DNA of 64,000 nucleotides from Desulfopila sp. IMCC35008 (lineage in GTDB: Bacteria > Desulfobacterota > Desulfobulbia > Desulfobulbales > Desulfocapsaceae), in the NCBI RefSeq assembly GCF_010646885.2, contig NZ_CP050700.1, forward strand, positions 2,444,501 through 2,508,500, written 5' to 3'. Both the position numbers and the translations under genes were made by a program. The notes under the pieces are model-generated. The model was not told where the DNA came from. It made no database searches and saw only the letters and a program-made list of their open reading frames with translations. Positions 35,005-44,218 of this stretch are shown here, piece after piece; the first letter of the stretch is position 1; each line of letters begins with the position of its first letter.

Positions 35005-35802
35005 GTGAAATTTTTTTTACTATCATTCATTCTTTTACTGCTAGTCGCGGACTTTGGGGGGGGAGCAGCCTGCAGTGCAGGAGTTGACCTTAGTGAATCT
35101 CATGCCCTTCCGCCCATAAGCCTAGAATCAATCACGGCCTCCTATCGAGCTGGCCCTGTTCTTGAAAAGCAGTTGCAAGAAATCAATTGCAGGATCGGTT
35201 CACCAATATTTATTCGAGTTTTCAAACAGGAGGCGGAACTTGAATTGTGGGTCAAAAAGGGACTGCGATACAGGTTGTATAAGATCTACACGATCTGTGA
35301 TTATTCAGGTGACATCGGGCCCAAGCTCAAAGAAGGCGACAAACAGAGCCCGGAAGGATTTTACCGGGTAACGGCTGAAATGATGAACCCATGGTCCAAT
35401 TACCATCTGGCATTCAACCTTGGTTTCCCTAACGAATACGACATGGCAAATGCCCGTACGGGTTCAAACATCATGGTGCATGGACGATGCTCTTCTGTTG
35501 GCTGCTTTGCCATGACCGACTTTAGAATGGATGAGATATATACTCTGGCAGATGCCGCACTTCGCCACGGGCAGGATGCATTCGAGGTACATATATTCCC
35601 CTTTCGCCTTAACAAGTCCAATATGCAGGCCCACGCGACAAACAACTGGTACCCCTTCTGGCTCAACCTCAAAGAAGGATATGACCTGTTTGAATCAGAA
35701 AAAATACCTCCCGCAGTTACTGTTTATGAGAACAAATACCATTTTTCTGAAGGGAGTAACCAATCTGCAATCTCATACCAGGTAAAATCAGAAATTCAAT
35801 GA
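35005..35802 (+). CDS. L,D-transpeptidase (YafK-like murein enzyme)
   Basis: The protein starts at GTG with AAAGG upstream. MKFFLLSFILLLLVADFGGGAAC is a signal peptide, possibly a lipoprotein one. The YkuD catalytic motif is MVHGRCSSVGCFAMTD, with the His and nucleophilic Cys of the HGx(C/T)xSxGCxAMTD type found in YafK/DpaA. YafK-type enzymes act on peptidoglycan links to outer-membrane lipoprotein. The 265 residues fit. It closes a plus-strand run with two lipoproteins and two small genes, and converges with the Crp/Fnr gene with a 7-base gap. A role in the cell envelope is well supported, the exact reaction less so. Confidence 0.85.
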   Translation: MKFFLLSFILLLLVADFGGGAACSAGVDLSESHALPPISLESITASYRAGPVLEKQLQEINCRIGSPIFIRVFKQEAELELWVKKGLRYRLYKIYTICDYSGDIGPKLKEGDKQSPEGFYRVTAEMMNPWSNYHLAFNLGFPNEYDMANARTGSNIMVHGRCSSVGCFAMTDFRMDEIYTLADAALRHGQDAFEVHIFPFRLNKSNMQAHATNNWYPFWLNLKEGYDLFESEKIPPAVTVYENKYHFSEGSNQSAISYQVKSEIQ

Positions 35803-35809
35803 CCTGCCC

Positions 35810-36472
35810 TTATTTCTCTTCCAATGCTGACCTGTCAAGCAGGGTTATTTTTTTCCCCTCCACCTGGAGAAGCCCCTCATCACTCATCCTTGAAAATATC
35901 CGTGACAGAGTCTCTGGTATCGTTCCCAATAGACTGGCAAGCTGGCCTTTAGATATTTCCAACTCCACAGTATCCCTTCCGCCTTGCTCCTCTGAGAGAA
36001 ACAGTAGATAAGATGCCAGCCTTGCCGGGACCTCTTTGAGAGACAGGCTCTCGATCTGGCTGGTAAATTTCCTTAAGCGCATTGATAAGACGGCCAGCAT
36101 TGACAAAGCAATAGCAGGTGTACCGGTAACGAGATCAATAAATGCCTGACGCGGGAAGAAAAGCACCTTTGTTTTCATGAGAGCCTGGGCAGAGGCTGGA
36201 AAAGGTGAACCATGGAAAACCGGAACTTCACCAAACGGTTGTCCCTCTCCGAAAATATGTAAAATCTGCTCCTTACCCTGAAAAGACATTTTGTAGACTT
36301 TAACCTTCCCTTCAAGAACGATATAAAAACCGTTACAAATATCCCCATCAAAAAATATTGCTTCTCCTCGGCCGTACGACCGCACAATACCTATTGCCTC
36401 AATAGCATCCATCTGTTCTGCCGGCAGCCCCTGAAAGAGCATATTCGATTCTATTCCGGTTCGTTTATCCAT
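35810..36472 (-). CDS. Crp/Fnr-family transcriptional regulator
   Basis: A 220-residue regulator with an N-terminal cyclic-nucleotide-type beta-barrel (about 15-125), a dimerisation helix, and a winged helix-turn-helix at about 165-210 (ISKGQLASLLGTIPETLSRI). The effector pocket reads GEGQPFGEVPVFHGSPFPAS; the Arg that binds the cAMP phosphate is replaced, so the ligand is probably not cAMP. There is no N-terminal cysteine cluster like that of FNR. It is a single gene, divergent from dinB over a 124-base gap. In anaerobes this family often senses redox, NO or CO, but the sequence does not decide. Confidence 0.88.
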   Translation of the reverse strand: MDKRTGIESNMLFQGLPAEQMDAIEAIGIVRSYGRGEAIFFDGDICNGFYIVLEGKVKVYKMSFQGKEQILHIFGEGQPFGEVPVFHGSPFPASAQALMKTKVLFFPRQAFIDLVTGTPAIALSMLAVLSMRLRKFTSQIESLSLKEVPARLASYLLFLSEEQGGRDTVELEISKGQLASLLGTIPETLSRIFSRMSDEGLLQVEGKKITLLDRSALEEK

Positions 36473-36596
36473 TTTAAAATAATTGATTTCTATTTATACT
36501 TTGTGTTAATCGCCCCTCCCAGATTTACACCCGGGGACAGAAACGACGTACAGGAACACGTGCAACAGGCTAAAACAAAGACTACCACAGGAAGAG

Positions 36597-37679
36597 ATGA
36601 ATAGTAACAGGAAGATTGTTCATATTGACATGGATGCATTTTTCGCGTCCGTAGAACAATTGGACAATCAGACCCTTAAGGGCAAACCTGTTATTGTCGG
36701 CGGACGTCCTCAGGGACGAGGAGTTGTGGCAGCCTGTTCCTATGAAGCACGATCTTTTGGTGTGCATTCCGCCATGCCATGCTACCGGGCGGCAAAAATC
36801 TGTCCGGAAGCAATCTTTATCCGCCCCAGAATGTCGCGCTATCAGGAAATTTCAGCCATAATAATGAACATATTTCATGAATTTACCGATATTGTTGAGC
36901 CGCTATCTGTTGATGAGGCGTTTCTTGATCTCACAGTAAATCATTTAGAAGAACCGTCCGCCTCATTGCTTGCCGAGAAAATTCGTGAGAAAATCTTCCA
37001 GGAGACCGGGCTTACGGCATCAGCAGGTGTTTCCTGCAACAAGTTCGTAGCCAAGGTCGCATCCGACATTAACAAGCCAAATGGAATCACTATAATCCCA
37101 CCGGGGATGGTTCCTGATTTTCTGGCAGCACTTCCTATAACAAAATTCTACGGTGTTGGTAAAGCAACCGCGAAGAAGATGGAAAGAATCGGCGTTTCAA
37201 CAGGAGGTGATCTCCGTCGTTTTTCAAAAGAAGAACTGCAATTTCATTTTGGCAAGACAGGGTCATATTTCTATAATATATGCCGTGGCATAGACAACAG
37301 GGAAGTTAAAACCAGTCGCACCAGAAAATCCATCGGTAGTGAACGAACACTTTCCGAAGACACACTTGACCCCGAAATCATCAAGGAGATCCTGGTAAAA
37401 CTCGCTGAATCTGTCAGTTCAACCCTTGCCAATAAAAAGTGTTATGGATTCACCCTGACCCTTAAAATCCGTTATCACGATTTCAAAACAATTACCAGGT
37501 CATCAACCTACAAGACCCCCCTGTTTACACTGGAAGATATACTTTTTGCCCTGCCACAGTTAACAGTAAATAACGAGATCGGGTCAAAAAAAATACGTCT
37601 GCTAGGTATCAGTATATCCTCACTCGTTCCCATGAACTCACAACCGTTTCAGCTCCGCCTTCCGTTTCATTTACACTAA
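36597..37679 (+). CDS. dinB: DNA polymerase IV
   Basis: A Y-family translesion polymerase of 360 residues. The metal-binding motifs are HIDMDAFFASVE at 9-20 (Asp11) and SVDEAFLDL near 104. The GVSCNKFVAKVASDINKPNG and FYGVGKATAKKM segments (palm and thumb HhH) and the little-finger domain follow. The end lacks an obvious beta-clamp box of the QLxLF type, although QPFQLRLPF near the C-terminus could serve. GGAAGAG is the ribosome site. No LexA-like palindrome was seen in the upstream 124 bases. Confidence 0.95.
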   Translation: MNSNRKIVHIDMDAFFASVEQLDNQTLKGKPVIVGGRPQGRGVVAACSYEARSFGVHSAMPCYRAAKICPEAIFIRPRMSRYQEISAIIMNIFHEFTDIVEPLSVDEAFLDLTVNHLEEPSASLLAEKIREKIFQETGLTASAGVSCNKFVAKVASDINKPNGITIIPPGMVPDFLAALPITKFYGVGKATAKKMERIGVSTGGDLRRFSKEELQFHFGKTGSYFYNICRGIDNREVKTSRTRKSIGSERTLSEDTLDPEIIKEILVKLAESVSSTLANKKCYGFTLTLKIRYHDFKTITRSSTYKTPLFTLEDILFALPQLTVNNEIGSKKIRLLGISISSLVPMNSQPFQLRLPFHLH

Positions 37680-37803
37680 TGAGCAAGCGACATTATCTTT
37701 TCCCGTCTTTATTGCCATCATACATTTTGAGCAACTTGTACCACATCCATATAGTGTTTATCATACCTGCCAGTAACCTATCACTTCATTTTACAGAGAC
37801 ATC

Positions 37804-39660
37804 ATGAAAAACCTGATAAAGATCATCCTTGCCATCTTTTCATTTATCGGCAGCACATTCACCTTTTTGCGAAACACCTTTTTCAATATCCTCTTTTTTT
37901 CAATCTTGATGTTGGTGATAATAGGACTATTGCAAGAGCACGACAATACCGAACCTCCACAAAATGCAATCCTAAGACTCACACTTTCCGGCGATATTGT
38001 CGAAGAAAACCGACATGATCCTGGTTTTGACAGGTACCTCGAAGAATACCTCGGAATCGACCAGAAACCGCACAAGCTCCTGTTACGTCGTATTCTCACC
38101 ACCATTGAGAGTGCTGCCACTGACGAATCCGTCACCATGATTCTGCTGGACCTAAAAGAAATTGGCAGGATCAGCCTTGATCAGATGCAGGTCATTGGCC
38201 AGGCGCTTAATGATTTCAAAAAAAGCGGTAAAAAAGTTATTGCTGCCGAGGATTTTTACACCCAAAAGCAGTACCTGCTCGCTTCGTTCGCTGATACCAT
38301 CATTCTGAACCCGATGGGCGGTGTAGATATTCATGGTTTCGGATCCTACCCCCTCTATTTCAAATCATTTCTCGACAAAATGCGGGTTAATTATCATATT
38401 TTTCGGGTGGGAACATATAAATCAGCAATCGAACCACTTACCAGAAATGATATGTCTCCAGAGGCTCGCTACCAGAACCAGAAATGGCTTGACGATCTTT
38501 GGGACATCTACTCCGATACGATCGCCAATCATCGCGGCATAAAAAAGTATGATATTACCGACTACGTAGAAAACATATCAAGTAATCTTCTTGTTACAGG
38601 GGGCGACACGGCCCTATTGGCAATCAACAGTGGCCTTGTTGATAAGTTACTCACCAGAAATGAACTTGTTGTATACCTGGCCACAGAAAACAATCAGGAA
38701 CCTGATGAAGAACCTGTCATGCTGTCAAGTTTAAGCTACCAGGCACCTGAGAACACTTATGCAGTCACTGAAAGTGAAGACAATGATACGATTGCGGTTA
38801 TTGTGGCTGAAGGAAATATTGTCGGCGGCAAACAACCTCCCGGAATTATAGGTAGTGAAACTCTTACGGAAAAAATACGTGAAGCACGGCTGGATGCAGA
38901 TATCAGGGGATTAGTCCTGAGAATCAACTCAGGCGGTGGTTCGGCCTTCTCATCAGAAGTTATCCGTCAGGAACTATTGGAGTTTAAAAAAAGTGGTAAA
39001 CCAGTGGTCATATCCATGGGTGAAGTAGCTGCCTCAGGTGGATACTGGATTGCGGCTGAAGCGGATAGAATTATTGCTGCCCCCACCAGCCTGACTGGTT
39101 CAATCGGGATTTTTGGTGCTATTCCGACGTTTGAACGTTCCCTTGAATATCTTGGGATACACAGTGATGGGGTAGGCAGTACTTCTCTTTCTGCCGGTCT
39201 TAATCTTGCACAACCATTATCGGACCAAATGAAGGAGTCGATTCAACTCTCTGTCGATTTTGGTTATGATCGCTTTCTAACAATTGTGGCAGGAGGTCGG
39301 AATATAAACAAGACCTCCCTCAGCCCTATAGCTGAGGGACGTGTTTTTTCTGGCAAGGAGGCGCTGAAGGTTGGGCTTATTGACCAAACAGGGTATCTGA
39401 ATGACGCCATAAAAGTCGCGGCTGAAATTGCTGGTGTTACAGATTATTCAGTTAGATATATTGAAAAGCAAGGAACCTTTTCCGATATGTTCTTTCAACG
39501 GTTTACCGAAGTTTTGGCTGATGCCTCACCACATCGTATTGCTCTCCCTGAAACACTCCGGAAATTGCTGAAATTTCTTTTCCAGGAACATGAAGCATCC
39601 CTTTTAAGCGATGATCCTCAAGGCATTTATGCACTATCAGGTATTCGATTTACACCTTGA
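37804..39660 (+). CDS. sppA: Signal peptide peptidase SppA, 67-kDa type
   Basis: A membrane-anchored Ser/Lys protease that degrades cleaved signal peptides. At 618 residues it is the long, internally duplicated form of E. coli type. An N-terminal membrane anchor spans about residues 27-43. The general-base Lys is Lys206 in FRVGTYKSAIEP, and the nucleophile Ser411 lies in EVAASGGYWIAA, the same arrangement as E. coli Lys209/Ser409. GSIGIFGAIPTFE follows. It ends at a bidirectional terminator shared with the convergent PilZ gene. Confidence 0.95.
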   Translation: MKNLIKIILAIFSFIGSTFTFLRNTFFNILFFSILMLVIIGLLQEHDNTEPPQNAILRLTLSGDIVEENRHDPGFDRYLEEYLGIDQKPHKLLLRRILTTIESAATDESVTMILLDLKEIGRISLDQMQVIGQALNDFKKSGKKVIAAEDFYTQKQYLLASFADTIILNPMGGVDIHGFGSYPLYFKSFLDKMRVNYHIFRVGTYKSAIEPLTRNDMSPEARYQNQKWLDDLWDIYSDTIANHRGIKKYDITDYVENISSNLLVTGGDTALLAINSGLVDKLLTRNELVVYLATENNQEPDEEPVMLSSLSYQAPENTYAVTESEDNDTIAVIVAEGNIVGGKQPPGIIGSETLTEKIREARLDADIRGLVLRINSGGGSAFSSEVIRQELLEFKKSGKPVVISMGEVAASGGYWIAAEADRIIAAPTSLTGSIGIFGAIPTFERSLEYLGIHSDGVGSTSLSAGLNLAQPLSDQMKESIQLSVDFGYDRFLTIVAGGRNINKTSLSPIAEGRVFSGKEALKVGLIDQTGYLNDAIKVAAEIAGVTDYSVRYIEKQGTFSDMFFQRFTEVLADASPHRIALPETLRKLLKFLFQEHEASLLSDDPQGIYALSGIRFTP

Positions 39661-39684
39661 TTTTTCACATCGCTCATGGTGCAT

Positions 39685-39727
39685 AAAAAATGGCCCGTGC
39701 AAATTGAATCTGCACGGGCCATTTTTT
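39685..39727. terminator. Bidirectional intrinsic terminator
   Basis: AAAAAATGGCCCGTGCA (39685-39701) and TGCACGGGCCATTTTTT (39711-39727) form a perfect 17-bp stem with an A/T-run at either side. It sits between the convergent sppA and PilZ genes and should stop transcription from both. Confidence 0.93.
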
Positions 39728-39744
39728 ATTTTATGTGAACCCTA

Positions 39745-40131
39745 TCAGGTCGTGTGTGCTTCACCCAGATCTTTGTCAAAAGATTCCAGAACAAACTCAT
39801 ACCACTCCCACGAGGCATCCATCACCTTAAAACCAATATCTTTGGTTCCTGTGCCAGTTTTTTGCCAACATGGACGGGCCATAAGTTTAAAATATTTTCC
39901 ACCACCAGAAACCATCACTTTATAGCTATACTTCTGCGCCCGAAAGGCACTGGACACACCAGAAAGCTTAAACCCGTTCGCCGAGACATTTTCTACAACA
40001 CCGCCGACAACAAGATTTTCATCTGCAATATCACCAGAGTAATTGCTCAGTTTACGACGTTGATATCGCCTGTATATACCATCCGATCGTACCCTTGACG
40101 CCGCATCCAATTGTAACTCACTCTTTTTCAT
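39745..40131 (-). CDS. PilZ-domain protein
   Basis: A 128-residue single PilZ domain, the usual receptor for cyclic di-GMP. The arginine-rich N-terminal signature appears as YRRYQRRKLSNY and the second element as ENVSANGFKLSG, fitting (D/N)xSxxG. Both binding elements are therefore present. The C-terminal half closes the barrel (SYKVMVSGGGKYFKLMARP). No output domain is attached. It stands alone, reading away from the cobalamin riboswitch region. Confidence 0.8.
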   Translation of the reverse strand: MKKSELQLDAASRVRSDGIYRRYQRRKLSNYSGDIADENLVVGGVVENVSANGFKLSGVSSAFRAQKYSYKVMVSGGGKYFKLMARPCWQKTGTGTKDIGFKVMDASWEWYEFVLESFDKDLGEAHTT

Positions 40132-40306
40132 TCCACTCTCCGGTTCGAAATTATTGTTCTTCCGAAAAAGTTCCCCACCAAAATAGAAACAGGTGCGCCT
40201 CTGTGCGACTCCATACAGTTCAACTGCTATTTCTTGTTAAACTGTAACATGTTGATACATCAATTTGCTATTTTTTTTTTCGGCACCTTATCATTGTCCT
40301 TTTTTA

Positions 40307-40336
40307 TTGTCTCTTAATCGCCTGATATGTTATTCT
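40307..40336 (+). promoter_or_regulatory. Candidate sigma-70 promoter for the corrinoid operon
   Basis: TTGTCT (40307-40312) and TATTCT (40331-40336) with an 18-base spacer lie just upstream of the riboswitch. Neither box is perfect. Position, rather than sequence strength, is the main support. Confidence 0.35.
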
Positions 40337-40360
40337 TAGACAGTAAATATAAAAATAGTA

Positions 40361-40539
40361 TTCAGGTGTTCGTAGTCATTCTTTAAAGAATGGCAGGACA
40401 TAAAAGGGAATTTCGTTAAAGTCGAAAACGGGCCCGCCGCTGTAACCGGGGACAAGTTCCGAATGACTGCCACTGATACCATTAGGTATTGGGAAGGCTC
40501 GGGACGAGGAAGATCCGGAAGTCAGAAGACCTGCCTGAA
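40361..40539 (+). ncRNA. Cobalamin (AdoCbl-type) riboswitch
   Basis: The leader has the conserved blocks of the cobalamin class in order: closing stem TTCAGG (40361-) with CCTGAA (to 40539), AAAAGGGAA (40402-40410), GCCGCTGTAACCGGGGA (40435-), the B12 box GCCACTG (40469-40475), GGGAAGGC (40491-40498), and GTCAGAAGACCTGCC near the 3' end. It precedes an ABC corrinoid importer and a corrin-ring methyltransferase gene, which fits feedback by the vitamin. A terminator hairpin about 60 bases further on makes transcription termination the likely mode of control. Confidence 0.96.
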
Positions 40540-40598
40540 TATATCCTGTAGAAATCGTGGACGGTTTTTCGGATGAATGGTTTTGGATAGTTTGGGTA

Positions 40599-40638
40599 AT
40601 CCCGGATCAATTTGTAATTGATCCGGGATTTTTTTTTG
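40599..40638 (+). terminator. Riboswitch-controlled intrinsic terminator
   Basis: AATCCCGGATCAATT (40599-40613) pairs perfectly with AATTGATCCGGGATT (40617-40631), followed by a run of T to 40638. It lies between the riboswitch and the importer permease, and its last bases abut the likely TTG start region. This is the expected expression platform. Confidence 0.92.
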
Positions 40639-40644
40639 GAAAAT

Positions 40645-41712
40645 TTGAAAAGGCATCGCTCCTTGCCAACAAGAATTCCTCCTCAGATCCTGCATACCCT
40701 GCTGTTCTGTATGCTTGGTGTTGCCGTGATTTTTTCAAGCGGCATGGGGTACATACGCATTCCTGCCGTCGACGTAATCCACACTGTTCTTTCCTCCATT
40801 ATCCCATTTGGCTCACTACCACTTCCAGACAGTTCACAGCCAAACGCCATTATCATAATGGATGTGCGGCTTCCACGTATCCTTGCAGCCGCTCTTGTCG
40901 GAGGCGGCCTGGCACTTGCTGGCGGTGTATTCCAGGCTATCTTACTCAATCCTCTGGCTGACCCTTATACCCTGGGAATATCCTCTGGTGCAGCTTTTGG
41001 AGCCTCAACCGCATTTATCCTGCCTATTCTTGGAATAACTGTACCATTCATGATTTCCGTACCCGTTTTTGCTTTTCTCGGAGCCATGGCAACTCTTTTT
41101 GCGGTTTTTTACCTCGCTGCAGGAGATGACCGTCTTTCTTCTAACACCCTGATACTCTCCGGTGTTATTGTTGCCGCAATTCTATCTGCCGCTATTGGAT
41201 TTATCAAATATCTTGCAGATGAAGAGGTTAACACTATCATTTTCTGGCTCATGGGCAGCTTTATCGGTAAATCCTGGCAGGATGTCGGAATTCTTTTATG
41301 TGTACTGCTGCCCGGCGTCTTATTTATCCAGTTTTATGCCCGCGACCTGAACATCATGGCTCTTGGCCAGTCCACCGCCGACACACTTGGCGTAAACAGC
41401 GCCCATATTCGTAGATACCTTTTAGTCTGCGCATCCATACTTACGGCGGTCTGTGTTTCATCTGCCGGGGTCATAGGCTTTATCGGTCTCATTGTTCCTC
41501 ACATCATTCGTCATCTTTCGGGTCCTGACAACAGAGTGTTACTCCCCGCATCTTTTCTGGCCGGTGCGACTCTACTGCTTCTCGCAGATACTATAACGCG
41601 GGCTGTACTTCCTCATGAAATACCAATAGGCATTCTGACCGCACTTATAGGTGGTCCCTTTTTCTGTTACATTTTTAGAAAAAAGCAACTTGGAGCGGCC
41701 TATGAACGCTAA
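40645..41712 (+). CDS. FecCD/BtuC-type ABC transporter permease (corrinoid uptake)
   Basis: An inner-membrane permease of the BtuC/FecCD family, about 355 residues with close to ten hydrophobic segments. Family marks include MDVRLPRILAAALVGGGLAL, ILLNPLADPYTLGISSGAAF, and near the end GLIVPHIIRHLSGPDN with LLLADTITRAVLP and IPIGILTALIGGPFF. I placed the start at the TTG at 40645 with GGA upstream; another TTG at 40618 falls inside the terminator stem and the first ATG (40711) is too far in. The riboswitch and the cobI-type gene point to vitamin B12 or a precursor as substrate rather than a siderophore. Confidence 0.88.
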   Translation: MKRHRSLPTRIPPQILHTLLFCMLGVAVIFSSGMGYIRIPAVDVIHTVLSSIIPFGSLPLPDSSQPNAIIIMDVRLPRILAAALVGGGLALAGGVFQAILLNPLADPYTLGISSGAAFGASTAFILPILGITVPFMISVPVFAFLGAMATLFAVFYLAAGDDRLSSNTLILSGVIVAAILSAAIGFIKYLADEEVNTIIFWLMGSFIGKSWQDVGILLCVLLPGVLFIQFYARDLNIMALGQSTADTLGVNSAHIRRYLLVCASILTAVCVSSAGVIGFIGLIVPHIIRHLSGPDNRVLLPASFLAGATLLLLADTITRAVLPHEIPIGILTALIGGPFFCYIFRKKQLGAAYER

Positions 41713-42502
41713 TACCTGTCAATACGAGGTTCATAATTGCCGCTATGATTATCCCAGCAGGACCAGCCTGATAGACATCAACCTGAAATTACATGCGGGA
41801 TGTTTTTACGGCCTCATCGGGCCAAACGGCAGTGGCAAAACCACACTCATTAATCTTCTTGCCAATATTACCAGGCCGACAGATGGAGAGATTGTTCTAC
41901 AGGGTAAAAGTATTTCTGCGTACTCCAGGAAACTCCTTGCCTCAATTCTATCTCTTGTGCCCCAAAACTTTGCAATGGAGTTTGAGTACTCGGTTTTCGA
42001 CGTTGTGATGATGGGCCGACATCCGTATATTTCACGCTTTGGAAACCCTGGACCCGATGACATCCAACTTGTTCACGAAGCACTTGCGACCCTCGATATC
42101 CGCCACCTGAGCCAGAGGTACGTGACGAGGCTGTCCGGTGGTGAAAGACAAAGAGTGCTGGTTGCGCGTGCGCTGGCCCAGGATACCTCAATAATGTTAC
42201 TGGACGAGGCAACTGCAAGCCTTGACATCAAGCACACCATTGACATTATGCAAGCCCTGAAAACCAAAGTTTTAAATAGAAATGTGACAGTGATAGCAGC
42301 CATCCACGACCTGGATCTCGCAGCCGCATTTTGTGATGAACTCCTCGTCCTGAAAGATGGTCATCTTATCAGTAACGGACCGGTTGAAAAAACATTAAAC
42401 AATGAACTGTTGTCAGGTGCATTTGGTGTAGAGGGACATATCACGCCGACCCCGTGGCAGCAAGTTCATGTTCAGTATAAATATACTCATGCAACACCTT
42501 AA
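41702..42502 (+). CDS. ABC transporter ATPase (BtuD/FecE-type)
   Basis: The ATP-binding subunit of the importer, 266 residues. Walker A is GPNGSGKT, the signature LSGGERQRV, Walker B IMLLDEAT, and the switch His is in AAIHDLDLA. The start ATG at 41702 overlaps the end of the permease by 11 bases and has GGAG before it, so the two are translationally coupled. A longer reading from 41651 would add residues unlike the family. Confidence 0.93.
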   Translation: MNANTCQYEVHNCRYDYPSRTSLIDINLKLHAGCFYGLIGPNGSGKTTLINLLANITRPTDGEIVLQGKSISAYSRKLLASILSLVPQNFAMEFEYSVFDVVMMGRHPYISRFGNPGPDDIQLVHEALATLDIRHLSQRYVTRLSGGERQRVLVARALAQDTSIMLLDEATASLDIKHTIDIMQALKTKVLNRNVTVIAAIHDLDLAAAFCDELLVLKDGHLISNGPVEKTLNNELLSGAFGVEGHITPTPWQQVHVQYKYTHATP

Positions 42503-43418
42503 TCACCTATCTTACGTTATATTTCTATATGTTTTTTTATCGTTAACGGCGCCTGAAGCCTGTAGTGGCGAAGATGCCACCATCACGGATGATGAAGGCA
42601 ACACCATCACCTTCTCGCAGCCTTTTAAACGAATCATCTCTCTTTATCCTGCTCACACTGAAAACCTGGCCACACTTGGGGCATTAGACGCTATTATCGG
42701 CGTATCTACCTCAGATACCTTCCCAACCAGCATCGAATCGAAGCAAAAATTCAGCTACCGGGATAACACTGAAAAATTCCTGGCCGCTGAACCAGACCTT
42801 ATCCTGATCCGCCCTATGATTTCCAGGTCGCAGCCTGAGCTCATGGCCAAATTGCGTCAATCCGGCATTGTCATTGTTTCACTCCAGCCAACCTCCGTCA
42901 CGGCGATGTTCGAATACTGGCATAAACTCGGCATGCTTTGCGGGCAAAGGAAAAACGCCGACAAAATGGAACAACAGTTCAAGGAATCCATTGAACAGGT
43001 GCAAGGAAGCATTCCCCAGGATATGCATTCGCGTCCTAAAGTTTATTTTGAATCAATACATCGTAAAATGAAAACATTTTCACCGGACGCCATTACCATC
43101 TTCGCCTTGGCTGCCGGAGGCGGTGTCAACATCGCAACTGACGCTGTAGCTCGAAACAATAGCAATATTGCCCCTTATGGTAAAGAAAGGTTACTGAGCC
43201 TCGGCCAGGATATAGATATTTACTTAAGCCAGGTTGGAAGGATGAACCGTATACAGCTTGATGATATTTACAAAGAACCTGGCTTTACCCTGATAAAGGC
43301 CGTACAGACAAAATCTGTCTACCTGATTGAAGAAGAGTTGGTTTCAAGACCAACAATGAGACTGCTGGAAGGGATCAGTAAAATACAATCCATTTTGTAC
43401 CCACAAACCACCGGTTGA
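42468..43418 (+). CDS. Periplasmic corrinoid-binding protein (BtuF-type)
   Basis: The substrate-binding subunit, 316 residues from the ATG at 42468 or 309 from the ATG at 42489. The signal peptide includes VIFLYVFLSLTAPEACSGEDA. The mature protein is a TroA/BtuF-type fold: ITDDEGNTITFSQPFKRIIS at the front, LGALDAIIGVSTSD, then LAAEPDLILIRPMI and the long inter-lobe helix. The overlap with the ATPase gene (up to 35 bases) keeps it in the same unit. No good ribosome site favours either start. Confidence 0.88.
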   Translation: MFSINILMQHLNHLSYVIFLYVFLSLTAPEACSGEDATITDDEGNTITFSQPFKRIISLYPAHTENLATLGALDAIIGVSTSDTFPTSIESKQKFSYRDNTEKFLAAEPDLILIRPMISRSQPELMAKLRQSGIVIVSLQPTSVTAMFEYWHKLGMLCGQRKNADKMEQQFKESIEQVQGSIPQDMHSRPKVYFESIHRKMKTFSPDAITIFALAAGGGVNIATDAVARNNSNIAPYGKERLLSLGQDIDIYLSQVGRMNRIQLDDIYKEPGFTLIKAVQTKSVYLIEEELVSRPTMRLLEGISKIQSILYPQTTG

Positions 43419-43453
43419 TATCACGCATCATAAACTCAGCACAAAACGGGATC

Positions 43454-44218
43454 ATGAACAAATCAACGCTCTACATCATCGGTACCGGGCCCGGAGATCC
43501 AGATCTCCTCACGCTCAAAGCCTACAAGAAGCTACAGGACTGCTCAATCCTGGTAGCGCCTAAAGCCTCAAGAAATGGGTTGTCTACGGCGCTATCTATT
43601 GTGAACCAGGCGATTGATCTATCCCGCAAGGAGGTTATAGAGGTTCATTTCCCAATGAAAAAAATTCATCTCGACCGTGATATCAAGAGCGATGTCCTGA
43701 TCGCCTGGGAAGATACGGCCAGGAAGGTTCTGGAATTGATGGATACCAAGGGAGATGTGGTATTTCCGACTCTTGGTGATCCTGGGATCTATTCCACAGG
43801 TTACTATCTGTACGATACAATATGCAGCATCCGACCTGAGGTGAATGTTAAATTCATAGCTGGAATCCCCGCGATGTCCAGCTGTTCCGCAGCTATCTCC
43901 ACCCCCGTCTGCCTTGGTGATGACAAGCTTGCTGTCATACCTGCCACTTTCTCAGAATCAAAAATCCGTCAAACTTTAATCGATTTTGATGCTATAATAC
44001 TTATGAAAGTTCACAGGGTGATGGATCGTATCTGTAAAATTTTACAGGAAACCGGGTTGACCCATAGGGCCGTCTATGTAGAGAAGGCAGGCATGGTAGA
44101 TGAACGAATTATTCGGGATCTCACCGTTGCCCCAGCGAATCCACACTATTTTTCAACAATAATTATACGGAAAAGAGAAGTGAGGCCCGCTTCAGCCTTT
44201 AAGGAGACTAGGAATTAA
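43454..44218 (+). CDS. Precorrin-2 / cobalt-factor-II C20-methyltransferase
   Basis: A corrin-ring SAM methyltransferase of the CobI/CbiL type, 254 residues. The N-terminal MNKSTLYIIGTGPGDPDLLTLKA is the tetrapyrrole-methylase signature. FPTLGDPGIYSTGYYL, AGIPAMSSCSAAI and KVHRVMDRICKIL match C20-methylases rather than other Cob methylases. I chose 43454 because the signature normally starts the protein. The gene follows the importer on the riboswitch transcript, so uptake and ring synthesis appear co-regulated. In a strict anaerobe the cobalt-inserted substrate (CbiL) is more likely, which is inference. Confidence 0.85.
   Translation: MNKSTLYIIGTGPGDPDLLTLKAYKKLQDCSILVAPKASRNGLSTALSIVNQAIDLSRKEVIEVHFPMKKIHLDRDIKSDVLIAWEDTARKVLELMDTKGDVVFPTLGDPGIYSTGYYLYDTICSIRPEVNVKFIAGIPAMSSCSAAISTPVCLGDDKLAVIPATFSESKIRQTLIDFDAIILMKVHRVMDRICKILQETGLTHRAVYVEKAGMVDERIIRDLTVAPANPHYFSTIIIRKREVRPASAFKETRN

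Noticed and set aside
36473..36596. TTGAT half-site upstream of the Crp/Fnr gene as an FNR box
   Set aside because: The second half-site is not present at the right distance; chance is likely in AT-rich DNA.
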